A DNA stretch of 64,000 nucleotides from Cloeon dipterum. Its lineage: Eukaryota > Arthropoda > Insecta > Ephemeroptera > Baetidae. This document shows, piece after piece, positions 1-10,944 of this stretch; within the stretch, counting starts at the first letter, position 1, and each line of letters starts with the position of its first letter. The stretch lies in the NCBI RefSeq assembly GCF_949628265.1, contig NC_088789.1, positions 7,804,886 through 7,868,885 on the forward strand, written 5' to 3'. Under the pieces are notes generated by a model. The model was not told the DNA's origin and did no database searches. It saw only the letters and a list, made by a program, of their open reading frames with translations. The translations under genes and the position numbers were made by a program.

Positions 1-1646
1 GACTCAGCTTCTGACGACTCATCGGCGTCATCAGTCGTGTTGGATTCTTCAAGCTTGTCCTCGGCTGAATCTTGAGCATCCTCCTCATCCTCCTGTTCAG
101 CTTCTGTTGATGGATCGATAGCAGCGTCATCTTCTGTTGAATCTTCAATGCCAGCCTCGGTTGATGAATCGGTCTCTTCAACGGTAGCATCGACTAATTC
201 TTCTTCTCCACTTTCGTCAACATTTTCTACCAAGAATTTGTAAATACCGGCGCAAAAAGATAAAATCTAACCCCCCCGGTGCTAATTAGTGTAAGCAGTC
301 ATTTTTTTAAAAAACTTTATGCTCAAAAGGAGTAAAAATAGATGCGTTTCATGACTTCCTTCGATTTTTAATATTATCATCATCATTTATATTTAATCTG
401 AGTCAATATCGGACTTTTTCAATCACTGCCATGAAGCATTATTAATATTAAATTAGAGCCTTAATCGCTGTATTCCGGAAATCGATTCAAGATCTGTTGC
501 GATCCAAAAAAAAGTAAAATTCATATCAGATGATAGGCTAACTTCCATTAAGTAGCACCGTTTAGGATTAGTTTTTGTCTAATTTTGCTCCAGTATTTAC
601 CTTTTGTGGTATCATTTTCTTCTGTTCCATCATCGGTATCCTCCTCCTCTTCGTCGTCGTCCTCGTTAGTACCCTCCTCTTCGTCGTTGTCCTCGTTAGT
701 ACCCTCCTCTTCGTCATCCTCATCACCGGATACGTTATCATTTACCGCCGACACGTTTTCATCTGTAGCATTTTCCTCATCCTCATCTTCTTCTTCATTT
801 TCTGCCGTTTCATTTTCATCGTCCTGATCTTCATCGTCATCTTCAGTATCGGCAGAAGTGTTTTCATTTTCATCGTCATCCTCGGTACCAGCAGAAATGT
901 TTTCATTTTCATCCTTATCCTCTGTTGTCAAATTTTCAACATTTTCATTGTCCTTGTCATCCTCATCTGAGTTCGGTGCGTCCTCTTCGGCGTCGTCTTT
1001 TTCAACTTCTTCTTCCTCACTCTCCGTTTCCGCCGTTAGGTTTTCGGCCCCGTCGTTATCTTCGCCTACCTCTTCACTTTCGTTCTGGTCTTCCTCGTCA
1101 TCTTTAATGTTATTATCATCCGAGGTGAATGAAATAAAAATTGAAAGCCTCTCTTGCCAATTCTTTTCAGGGGATAATTAGTCAAATTGCTAATTCTATT
1201 TAAGAACTGTGCCATTAGTGTCTAATTGAAACATGTAGCTGAGCCAATTTTTTTACTTACCATCTCCTTGTTGCTCTCCTGAATCTCCGGGTTCGGACTC
1301 TTCAGGATTGTCTTCCTCGCTTGCTTCAGCATCTCCGTCTGTGGTCTAGCAGATCCAATTAATTAGCACAACATTACGCTGTTGGATTAAAAGAAACATA
1401 TTTTGCCGAAAAACAATGTACCTCATCTTGTGTTATCGATTCAGGTTCATCAGCCTCTCCGCTTTCCGTTTCTGATAAATTAAACGTGTTAGCAAAATTT
1501 AGAGCGGCGCCTTCTTTCTCAAATACCTGATGATGTCGATTGGGGGCTGGTCGTCGGTTGCGCCTGTTTTAGAGCTGCCTCGATGTGTACCATGCATTCT
1601 GATACGCTCGGTTCTTGTGTGCTCTGCGGAACATCTGCCGAAACTC
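1..1646 (-). CDS. Asp/Glu-rich low-complexity protein, partial at both ends
   Basis: I do not recognise this gene. Five exons join in phase on the minus strand: 1527-1646, 1422-1471, 1261-1345, 601-1152 and 1-226, each flanked by AG and GT. Together they give about 344 residues. The first visible exon is Ser/Thr/Gln-rich. The rest is overwhelmingly Asp, Glu, Asn and Thr, with near-repeats such as GTNEDNDEEE/GTNEDDDEEE and ENISAGTEDDDEN/ENTSADTEDDDED. The right end of the 601-1152 exon was chosen because only that acceptor keeps phase. The first exon begins in mid-codon, so the start codon and any signal peptide lie further right and were not found. The frame is still open at position 1, so the C-terminus is outside the window. 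No domain or catalytic motif is visible. It could be an acidic nuclear, chaperone-like or matrix protein, but sequence this biased cannot decide. Plus-strand Ser- or Ile/Val-rich frames here are shadows of these acidic codons. Confidence 0.6.
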
Positions 1647-3657
1647 CTGAAAAAATAAAACGCCAGCCCGTGGTTTAAACTGAATGTTCAACTCGTTCGC
1701 CTAGCGCAATGTGGCAGTCAACGTAATTATTAAATTGTTTGTGTTATGAAATCTGTATTAAATAAATAATGCCCTGTGACACGATGAGTGATTAAAGCGC
1801 GCGCTACTAATAGCACGTAATCGGTCCATTCTATTTTTGATTTTGGCACAAAAACAATGCGCGGCATCACCGCGGTCACTGCAGTCTTAATTTCTCTGAA
1901 ATAGCGCTTGTTTGCGGGAATTAGTTCGGGAATTCAGATTCTCTTAGAAAATATAAGAGTATGGTAATTAATAATGTCTTTTCTATTATCTCCCTCTTGA
2001 AGTCAATGTTTCTTCCGGTCCCGATTTTATTTATTTGCCTTAAAACGGGATGATAATGGAAGTTTATTTTACAATGGGGGCGTTTTCGGCTGGCCCAGAT
2101 ATGAAATTATGTTCGCCACGGACGTTGTATTGCTGCTGGCGCGTGTTATTTAAGGACTGGTGAGCCGGGCAGAGAGCATCAGCAGCCTAAAGTGCTTCTA
2201 TATTAACTCGCGTGTCGGTTCCTCTGCGGTGAGCATTTCGCTAGCTCATGCACGAGGCGCGCAGACGTTGTCCACTTGCTTTTTTCGACACGCCATTTCG
2301 CCCTAATTATTTCCGTGAGCGCTATTCAAACTCCTATTCTACCAACAAATGGGATAAGGGATTCATTTGGCCCTTCGCACAATACAGAGTTGCATGAACC
2401 GCGCGTCTTGTCTAAAAATAGCAAACGGTAGAAAAAAATCAGAGTTGCCTCCGCGAATATTTTCTCCTAAAAATACAAGTTAAAACATCCGCCTGAGTTT
2501 TGGCGCAAAATAATTAATCGCTGTTGAGCCGATTTTAAAAACGCACCTAATCTCTTTCGGGCAGGTGTGTCGAGGTGCAAACGAGAATTTCGATCTGCCG
2601 CGTGATTTCGGCACCAGCGAAATCAAAAGAATTCCACTTGGCACGCGGGCCAAAACTAAACTCGATCTTGAGCTGCTGGTTATGCAAAGAGTACCGGCAA
2701 CTCTGACGTAATTGTCCAGCAAAAGTGGCCGAAAATAGCAGCCGCGGACAGTAGCATTGCCGAGATGTCGACAGCCTGCCGATTAATCGGATCGTAAATA
2801 ATTCCGATTGATAGCCCTTCCCCTCCACGAAAGGGTTTCGGGTCTCCCTCCCTCCCACCCGCGCAGGCGGTGGGTGACCTTTGACCCTCCAGTGACCCTC
2901 CCCCTGCGGCGACCACTACTGACCTGCGGCGAGGGCAAGCAGAAGGCAGCAGCAGCTCGCAGCGACGAGCAGTAAGGGCCGGTGGAAAACTGCTCTGCCC
3001 CCGGCCATGCTGCTTGATCTCGAAGGCTGGCTCAGCGCGAGTGAGTGAGTCCTCGTCGGCCAGCCGTTGATGCAGACTTGAGCTGTGACGCGCGCACCCC
3101 TCTGCTCCCGACCTTGCTTTCTCATACACTGCGGTGGACCCGAGGGACGTGCACACGACGTAAATTTAAAATTATGACTTCAGCTTTCACTATTTCTGTC
3201 GCGTGAAATTTGCAGCGAAAAATTAAAAATTTTAAAATGTGCATATGAATATAATTTTTTATTTTGAGGAGCGAAAACATTGTTTTTAGCAGCTGTATTT
3301 TACATTTCTCCGCGAGGAATGTGGATAGTCAAGTCAATTACACCCCAAATCGCACTAAACGCCGGCTGCGCACCGTCGCTCGGTCGATTCACCACCACAG
3401 GTGGGTTTGATTCGAACACGTCGCGTGGGCAGTCGGCCAAGGAGTGTGTCGTCCGCGGCCGTAATCATTCGTAGCGTGTGTCCCGGCTGATCTTTATTTA
3501 GCCTGCTCCCATATTTGGCACACCCTCCACTGGACAGCCTACTTGAGCGTGCCCTGCCGAGTCGCCGCGCACGCTTTGGCTACCTTGTCAGCCGTCAAAA
3601 CCGACCAGGACTAAATGGCGAGTCCATCGCTGACCGCTGCTTGCGCTCTTGTTGCAG
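1647..3657. other. Non-coding stretch between divergent genes
   Basis: About 2 kb without a convincing exon. It should contain the 5' end of the acidic gene (minus) and, if ST13 is complete, upstream exons of ST13 (plus). I see no TPR-like coding sequence in it. The part from about 2810 to 3130 is GC-rich and open on the minus strand, but no protein family is recognisable there. Confidence 0.5.
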
Positions 3658-5308
3658 GCACGCAAATTGGAGGAGCACAAGCTCAAGTACGAGCGCCTCT
3701 TCCGCGAACGCGAACTCAAGGAGCGTCTGGACAGGGCCAAGAAGGTCAGGGAGGAGCATGAGAGGGCGGCGCGCGAGCAGCAGGAAAGGGCCGACCTCGG
3801 CGATGATGGTGATGAGCCGGGCATGAGCGATTTCTTCAAGCTGATGAACGACCCTGAGCTCAGGGCATGTCTTCAGGTATGTTTAAAACTTGAATTTATT
3901 AAAATGCATGTTCTTTTCATACATCTTCTCAGGCATTTTTTAATAAATAAAAAATTTAAATCAACAGTAATATGACAGGTGCAAGATAGAAAATGAGAAT
4001 CATTGAAAAAATCAGTAAATCGTAATGGCGTCTTCAAGAGGTCTAAAATTAATGGCTTTCCATGATTTTAAGGCGTTTAAACAACAATTAAATATTGTTT
4101 TTGTTGAAGTATTATTAACGTCACCGATGACGCACCAAAGTTCTTTCTGTTTTCTTCTAGCATTTATACTCAGCATCGCCACAAATTTGTTTCACTACTT
4201 TAGAGTAGAGGTCACAACCAGTCGCCGTGAATTTGGCCAAGCTGTCTTGTTGTTAGTCGCGCCAGCCGGCGATCAAAAAGGCGAAAAATCCGGAAAAAAT
4301 TTATAGAGGTCTCAGACACGTAACTTTAGGTGGTCACTGGCTGAACCGGCTTGAGCCGAATTTTGGGCTGGTGGCGGCGGAGCATTTTGTGCCGGTGGCT
4401 GGCGCGACTGACATATTTTTAAAAGTGAATTTATATAGTGCCAATTTTTCTCCAGCACTTTTCGATTTTTGACCAGCGGTTGGCGCAGCTTAGTCAAATT
4501 TAAGGCGGCTGGCGGCTGACCACGTGACCCAAAATCAGCGTGCTGGCGCGGCTAGCTGAGACCTATAATTTTAAGAAAAATGTCAAAGAAAATAAATTTA
4601 ATATCTTAAAAATTGTCCATGGAATTTTTGGAAAGAAGTATGGAAAGGGATAAAGTAGATTTGCTACAAGTAGGACATACCCCGGAGTGTAAAAATAATC
4701 AGACTGCTTCGTCCTTTTTTTATAACACACCCTTTGAAATTTTTGATGAAGTTAGACAAACCATCATGGACAATTTCTTCTAAATCCTCATTTACAAATA
4801 TATTTTTTCCTAACAAAGTATCAGTGGTGGCCAGCCATTGATTGGTAAACAATATTTTTCAACCACTCTATTTTGCATCCATTCTTGAAAAGTTTATTTT
4901 AACATAGTAATACTAGCAACTTATATTTTAAAATATTTACAGGACCCTGAAGTGGCCATGGCTTTCCAAGACATTTCCAGCAACCCGGCCAACATCATGA
5001 AGTACCAAAACAACCCCAAGGTGCAGAAGCTGATACAAATGATGGCCGAGAAGTTTGGAGGCGGTGGCATGCCTGGAATGGGAGGTATGCCTGGAATGGG
5101 AGGTATGCCTGGAATGGGAGGTATGCCTGGAATGGGAGGCATGCCTGGAATGGGAGGCATGCCTGGAATGGGAGGCATGCCAGGCATGGGCGGCTACCCC
5201 TTCGGAGGAATGGGCGGCTTTGGCGGCAGTGGAGCACCTCCCAGCGGAGCACCTCCCAGCGGTGACGCTCCATCGTCCAACAGCGCAGATGACGTGGGTC
5301 TCGACTAA
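3658..5308 (+). CDS. ST13: Hsc70-interacting protein (HIP/ST13), C-terminal half only
   Basis: Two exons (3658-3876 and 4943-5308) join in phase 0 and encode 193 residues. HIP is a cytosolic co-chaperone that binds Hsc70 through TPRs and has a C-terminal DP/STI1-type domain. Visible in order: a charged helix (EEHKLKYERLFRERELKER, AKKVREEHERA), the DP domain (NDPEL, DPEVAMAFQDISSNPAN, NNPKV) and tandem GGMPGM repeats, then a Pro/Ser-rich tail ending GLD. The 3658 boundary is a spliced acceptor (gttgcag): an in-frame stop lies at 3631 with no ATG between. The dimerisation segment and TPRs that normally precede the charged helix are not found in the 3.6 kb to the left. They may lie beyond the window, with the acidic gene nested in an intron, or this is a partial copy. 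Intron 1 carries a MITE-like repeat. A polyadenylation signal AATAAA is at 5335-5340. Confidence 0.85.
4304..4568. mobile_element. MITE-like non-autonomous element, copy 1
   Basis: The segment lies in intron 1 of ST13. It begins ATAGAGGTCTCAG and ends CTGAGACCTAT, which are inverted copies of each other, as expected for terminal inverted repeats. It has no coding capacity. Its right-hand ~100 bp (GGCGGCTGGCGGCT, then CACGTGACCCAA, CTGGCGCGGC and GAGACCTATA) recurs at about 25205-25316. A second inverted pair, AGTCGCGCCAGCC at 4255-4267 and its exact complement at 4397-4409, overlaps the left side, so the true boundaries may be wider. Confidence 0.55.
5082..5190 (+). repeat. 18-bp coding tandem repeat (GGMPGM units)
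   Basis: Six to seven near-identical copies of an 18-base unit (GGAATGGGAGGTATGCCT), differing mainly at one third position (GGT versus GGC). They encode the GGMPGM repeats typical of HIP proteins. The two synonymous variants lie in blocks (GGT copies first, GGC copies after), suggesting recent unit duplication. Confidence 0.9.
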
Positions 5309-5340
5309 AAATTGGAGATGAGTGGTGAGTGAAGAATAAA

Positions 5341-5734
5341 GCTTCAGGAAGTTCCCTCCACTTTAAATTCACGATGAAGGTCAAATAAATTTTTAAAGAC
5401 AGATGTTTGATTGTCATGTTCGCAGGTTGATGAAATTTTTAAGGCCCCTGCAGTGTTTATTTTCGCCTAGTTACCCAGTTGAAGCAAAGACTGATCAAAA
5501 ACGTTTCATGGTGGCCACACGTTGCTTGAAACACCACTTGGATTTGGTTTCTCAAACCTACTGCCATCGGAACAATATCTGATATCAAACGGGCATTGTT
5601 GATTGATTGTAATAACAACTTTTCATTTATCCGTACTAGTGCTTGATGTAGGGGTTTGCAAATTATTGATCAATAAATCAAATAAAACTTTATCAGTTGT
5701 GGATTACAGAAAAACCATGTATTTAATTAAAATA
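5341..5734. other. 3' flanks of two convergent genes
   Basis: About 390 bp holding the end of the ST13 3' UTR and the 3' UTR of the minus-strand phosphatase-like gene. Nothing else was recognised. The two genes converge tail to tail. Confidence 0.5.
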
Positions 5735-8700
5735 TCAGTTAAAATTAGAATAGTCACTATGCCACCGCAAGAAGTCCATAGTTGCATCTAAGATGAATTT
5801 ATATTGGTCCTGAAATGAGCAATGTCATGGGTTAATAAGCCAGCAAAGTGAAAAACTTACGATGCCCTGGACCATATTCTCACTTTCTTGGCGTAGCTTT
5901 CGAATTGGCCAGTTAACGTCAACTAACTGCTCAAGTTTGATTTTTTCAATTATAAGTCCTACCGCCAAGTATAGACTGCAGCAGCTAGAGCCATTGCTTT
6001 TGACATTTTTATAATTAGTTGATCTAAAATATAAAAAAATGAGCGTGAAAACTTACTTGCAAACCAGCAGAGTTTTCTGAGGGCCGCCTCTACAAATCTC
6101 ACTCTCATTCCAAAAACTCACCAAATCCAAGGGAGATGGGAGCGAGTTTTCCCTCCATCCTCGAAAAACCATTACGCTCACAATTTTTCTAGGTGGTGCA
6201 TTGTCTTTGAGCTATTTTAAATTTATCATCAATATCATAATTGCAATCATTTTTTATTAGCTTTGGCTTTACCCGTGCTGTGTTATTGATCCCAACCTGT
6301 AGAGATTTAAAGATTTTTGTAACATGAACTCCCTCCAAAGATAAATTCAAGTTTCCATAAGTTAAAGGTGAATTTTTCTGAGGCAGGAATCCATTCTAAA
6401 TATAATTTACAATTAGTCCACGATACGAAACTGTTTGAATCATCTCTTGCCGTTTTTGTAATACTCTCATCCAAAATCACCACTTGTTGCATCTTCTGCT
6501 CAGTCATCAAACCCCAAAAATAAATTGGTTTTGGCTTCGGGATTATGATAAACTGATTTTCTGCAGAAAATCCATCTATGATAAACATATTCAAGCTTCT
6601 TTCCTTGGAAGTCACTGTAGTGAAAAAACAAATTTTCGAGATAATTTTGATGCAAAGATAAGTTTTACCTCCCAAACAGTTCCGGCACTCTGCGTCCTTC
6701 GATATTTGCTCGTTAAGTTCATTGTAACTTTGAATCAATACACTTTTATCCTGTGAAAATTTTACCGTTTCAAACATGAAAATTACGTAAGTTAAAAAAT
6801 TATACCTTGTGCAGTCTCTTATAAAAGTGTTCGAAATTGGCACACAGCATGCCTTTGTTGGCCACCAAACATTCCAAGAGCACCAAATTGGCGAACATGT
6901 ATTGCCTCTGTTAAATGTATTGTTTTATGGAAACGTAACTGTCTTTAAAAAATCTCTTACGTGTGAATCCATAAAGTGGATGCTCTGCTTGAACATGAAG
7001 GAAAGAATTTGCTCTGGGTACACTACTCCCTTTTTGTAAATCATATCTTTGCACATGTGAACATACATAAAAATCCCAATCCTGGATATTTTCGATCTGG
7101 GAAATAAGCTTAGCGATTAATACAGGCTTTAAATAATCATTTTTAATACTAACGCGCATTGAATCAAAATCGGGCCGTGCTTGTGGCAGTCCGGGTTGAC
7201 CTTCTCTATAAACTGAGCCAGTGTTAGGTGCTCTTGAGGCAAATCATTTTGAAACCAAGTTTTGAAGTGAAGGTGGCGGACCTTTGAGTGGCCAAATATG
7301 CGTTATTTCTTAATGGACTAATTTAAATGTTAGTAACTAACTGTTCTCCTTTCTCCACCAGTGCTAATTTTGATCGTCGCAATTTCAAAGTGGCAAAACG
7401 AATATCGCTCAATGGCAGTCAGAGCTACAGAGTCGAATTTGATTTCCTTGCCCACTTCCTGTGGCCAGTAAATCTCTGCGTCAGCCTAATTTCACACATT
7501 AAATTACACTAACCATCGTAAATATTATTCATCTTGCCAACAAAACCACCGACTGGACGTTTTCTTGGACAACCAATTTCCAAAAATTTGAGGCATCTTT
7601 GCGCTTCGGACACTCTGTCGCTATATATCGCTTGCTGCACATGAACCCCTGAAACGAAGGTATTAAATTTTTTTATAATTTGCGGAAAACTAAAAGAAAA
7701 TACATCGTAATAGAAAGAACGCGTTCGTAACCCTTTATCCTTCTCCAGAATAATCTCGCCTGATAATGGAGCCAAGTAGTCCATTTCCCGTATGCCTGCT
7801 GCTTCTTTGATAGCCTGAAATACACTCGTTGTAACTATATCCAGCTTAAATTGATGTGAAAATGCTCCTAAGACTACTAAAAAAAGCAAACAAGATTTTA
7901 AAAAAAATTTAATTTTCCAAACGTAATACTTTAAATTGCTTTTTAAAAGTTTTCTCGCGCAGACTCGTTTCCACGAAAATTTGGTAAGCACGGACATCCA
8001 TCCCCTGGTTAGTTTCAGCATAAAGTGGATCCAACTCTTCATATATGTGTTCTTGTGCTTGTGGGATTTCGCTGTAAATTAGACTCTTGACCTTAGTTTC
8101 TTCCTCCATGTAATCGTTATTATCCACTGATTAAATTGAAAAAACTCGTTTAAGACAATCATGAGATGAAAAATTTAACGCACCTATGGATGCTGATTGT
8201 GAGTCGTGAACTTGTGAGCTATAAACAACTGTAGACGATTGTCGCATTTTTCGCATTCTGCATAAACACCCGGTCAATATTAAGAGAATAGCTACCGCAA
8301 GGCAAGCACTTAAAATTGACACAAATAATTCTAAAGGCGAATCGTCTTCGTGGTAATCCTTGCTCTTGGCTAAAACAGTAAATTAAAGGCTTGAAATTAA
8401 GATTTGAATATTAGCACGCACTATCGTTGCTCTCAGAGAAGACGAAATCTAAAACCATGTCGTTCGTGTTATCGATAAAGATGTTTTCCTCGTCCTTCTC
8501 CCTGATAGCAGCTCGAAATTGGTATTCTGAGCCAATATGTACACGCGGAAGAGCATAAGTTTCGTTGAAAGGCGAGTTTGGCTCAAATTTGTGGAATGTT
8601 GAAAAATCGCTTTCATTTAACATCTGCATAAAAGGGGATAAACAAATAATGATATTTAAAAAATTGGAATCCTAATAAGACCTTGTATTGAATTTCAACA

Positions 8701-10944
8701 GTCTTGATTTTTGCAGTTTCCTCTGATGTCAAATTCTTCAACGCTTTCTGCAAGCTGATAGATCTTTCGCCTTCCACTATTTCCGGCTTAAGTCGGAATT
8801 GCAGCAGCCCTGAAACCGAATAGTCAAGGTGCTATATTGCAAGAAAGGATAATTTATAATCTTGCACCCTTGCCGGAAATGTTCTTGAAAAATTATTCTC
8901 TTTCAAAAATATGTTTTGTGTTGATTAGAATGAACAATATTTTTTTAAATTTATTTTTATGCAAAACCGTCAATCCGATGCGTGACGCACTTACTCTGCG
9001 TGCATTGTGGCTTGCGGTATCCTTTGATGCACACCTTACATTTTCCTGTCTTTTCGTCGCAGTCAGAGGCGCTTCGGCAGGAACCGCATGGCGCACCGCA
9101 TCCGTACGCACTCAAACGGTTACAACCTAGGATAGGAATGTGACAAGAGGAAGAAATAAATTTTATTAAATCAAGCTTTTTACTGACTGTCCAAGCACAA
9201 TGGGCCTGTGAACGGTGGTATGCACGTGCACCCTTTCTCGCCGCAAAATATGTATCCCCTGCATTGGTTTGTTTGATTTTTACAGAGGTCCTCCAATCTT
9301 GAAGAGTCTGTAATTACGTAATTCATATTTTTTAAATTTGATTATTTACCATCAACAAATCGCTCACCTTCCCAATATAGTGTGGATACTGCACTTTCAG
9401 TCACAGTTTTGGAATTTGTCACCGTCATGCAACTGACTTTAGAATTGCTCGGCACTTGGGTGAATTTTCTCGTGTAAATCTGCTTATCTATTAAAAAATG
9501 GTTTCGACTAGCTCATTTTTCTTAAATTATTAAGGAACTTGAAAGCAATATTATGTCATGTTATCGCTATCAACTTACGTCCATTCCGGTACACGCAATT
9601 TGTGTCTAGAAACCTCATGGCCAAGAAAGATCTGGCAGTTGCTGACTTTCCTTCGAGTCGAACTCCTAGCACAAGTTCACGCTTAACATTGAAAAATCTA
9701 TTCCGCCATTGTAACGCTACCTATTGTACTTTAAGTTAAGTAAAATCTGAAGTCTACTGACAATACTCACTGGGAAATATGCCTGATTGTTTCCAGATTT
9801 GATCTTGAATGTGGTTTTACTGTTACTCACGTGACTAATCGCTAAACAGTATGTCACTTTCGATCGCAAAATATTGATTCCACCTCCAATCGAGCTTCCG
9901 TTGAAATACATCGCCTTGTCTAAATTCATTCAAATTTCGTTTAAAAACTTTATCAAATAATATTTGTTTACATTTATGAAGTTTGATTCGAGCCTCTCCA
10001 TCGTCTGAATCAAAAGACAAATCGAACTTTTCGGAATTTGTAGGCCAGCTCAAAACACTTATTGGCAAACTAATTGATTTGTTATTACTGTCTGATATAA
10101 CTAAACGCTTTGCGTCTTTTTCATATTTCAATGAAAAGTGGTTCCATCGGTTTGCGAGAAAATTCTGCAACGAAATTAGTTATAAGTCTTCCGCAAGAAA
10201 GGTCATTAATGCACAAACCACTTCTTGTTCAATCTTGGTTAAGGAAACCGAAACTTTTGCATGCAAACCACTCTCAGTTGGTGCAAATTTCAGCTGTACG
10301 AAATTTCCAATTTTAAGATAGCACGGTCCTTTCGCCCAGAGAGATATTCTTAGATACGTCGGAATTGTGGTCAGCATGTCTATCACACCACTCCGGAAAG
10401 TCGGGAATCCTTAAATAAAATTCTGTTGCTTTTTCTTCCTTGCAAAGTAATCTAATATACCTTCCCATCCGTGATCAAAGATAAATCCAAATTGGCTCAA
10501 AATCGACTCGTTGTTTGTAAAATTCACCATAGTTGTTACTAGTCTCTTATTATTCTGGACAACCGTCAAATATTCGGAATAACCGCTTTCCTTGATTTCG
10601 CTGATTTCTAAGTGTAATTTTGCAATTATATCAATAATCACAGCAGTTTGATCTAATAATTTCATACCATGATCTGAGGTTCCTGTGCGTGTGTGGGTCA
10701 TGTAAGTAGCTTCGAACACATCGTCAATGTTTGCATCCTCGAATGACACACAGTCGTAGGTGTTGTTCTGGACGTTCTTCACAAGGAACAAATCGAGCGC
10801 TGCAGACCGCGCAAAAGTAATGAGCACCAGCACTGCTAAAGACGACTCCATTTCCAGCAGTGCACTCACATTGAATAATCGCATAAGAGTTGAGCCTTTT
10901 TCTATATGGTTTCTAGAGCTTCCGGATGCGGTATCTGTAGTCAT
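5735..10944 (-). CDS. Receptor-type protein tyrosine phosphatase-like protein with two degenerate PTP domains
   Basis: Exons: 10461-10944 (signal-peptide Met at 10851), 10219-10409, 9972-10164, 9771-9919, 9579-9720, 9368-9487, 9188-9307, 8995-9126, 8682-8809, 8422-8623, 8184-8369, 7923-8126, 7704-7876, 7514-7634, 7342-7475, 7154-7281, 6961-7096, 6806-6907, 6669-6750, about 6330-6614, 6057-6211, 5861-6023 and 5735-5809. Phases agree except at the left end of the 6330-6614 exon, which I could not fix. The product is about 1,240 residues: signal peptide (MESSLAVLVLITFARSA), about 380 residues of unassigned ectodomain, two Cys-rich EGF-like exons (~395-479), an FN3-like region, one membrane span (~600-625), then PTP domains D1 and D2. 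D1 shows EIYWPQE (family YWP), HLHFKTWFQNDLP (WPD loop changed to WFQ) and QCASKISRIG (family HCSAGVGRTG: Cys and Arg kept, His replaced by Gln). D2 shows FIIDGF and FRGWRENSLP, but Lys at the catalytic Cys position. Probably a signalling-dead or ligand-sensing pseudophosphatase. Confidence 0.8.

Noticed and set aside
575..1181. Plus-strand Ser-rich and Ile/Val-rich open frames
   Set aside because: They are antisense shadows of the Asp/Glu codons on the minus strand; no splice or family support.
2480..3156. Minus-strand open frames of 80-158 codons
   Set aside because: GC-rich non-coding frames overlapping each other, no recognisable domain, no phase-compatible exons.
5735..7634. Reading the cytoplasmic part as a receptor tyrosine kinase pseudokinase
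   Set aside because: Some segments look kinase-like (GGFVGKM, VALTAIE). The full spliced frame instead matches PTP landmarks in order (YWP, W-loop, C-x5-R, MVQ..DQY..F), twice.
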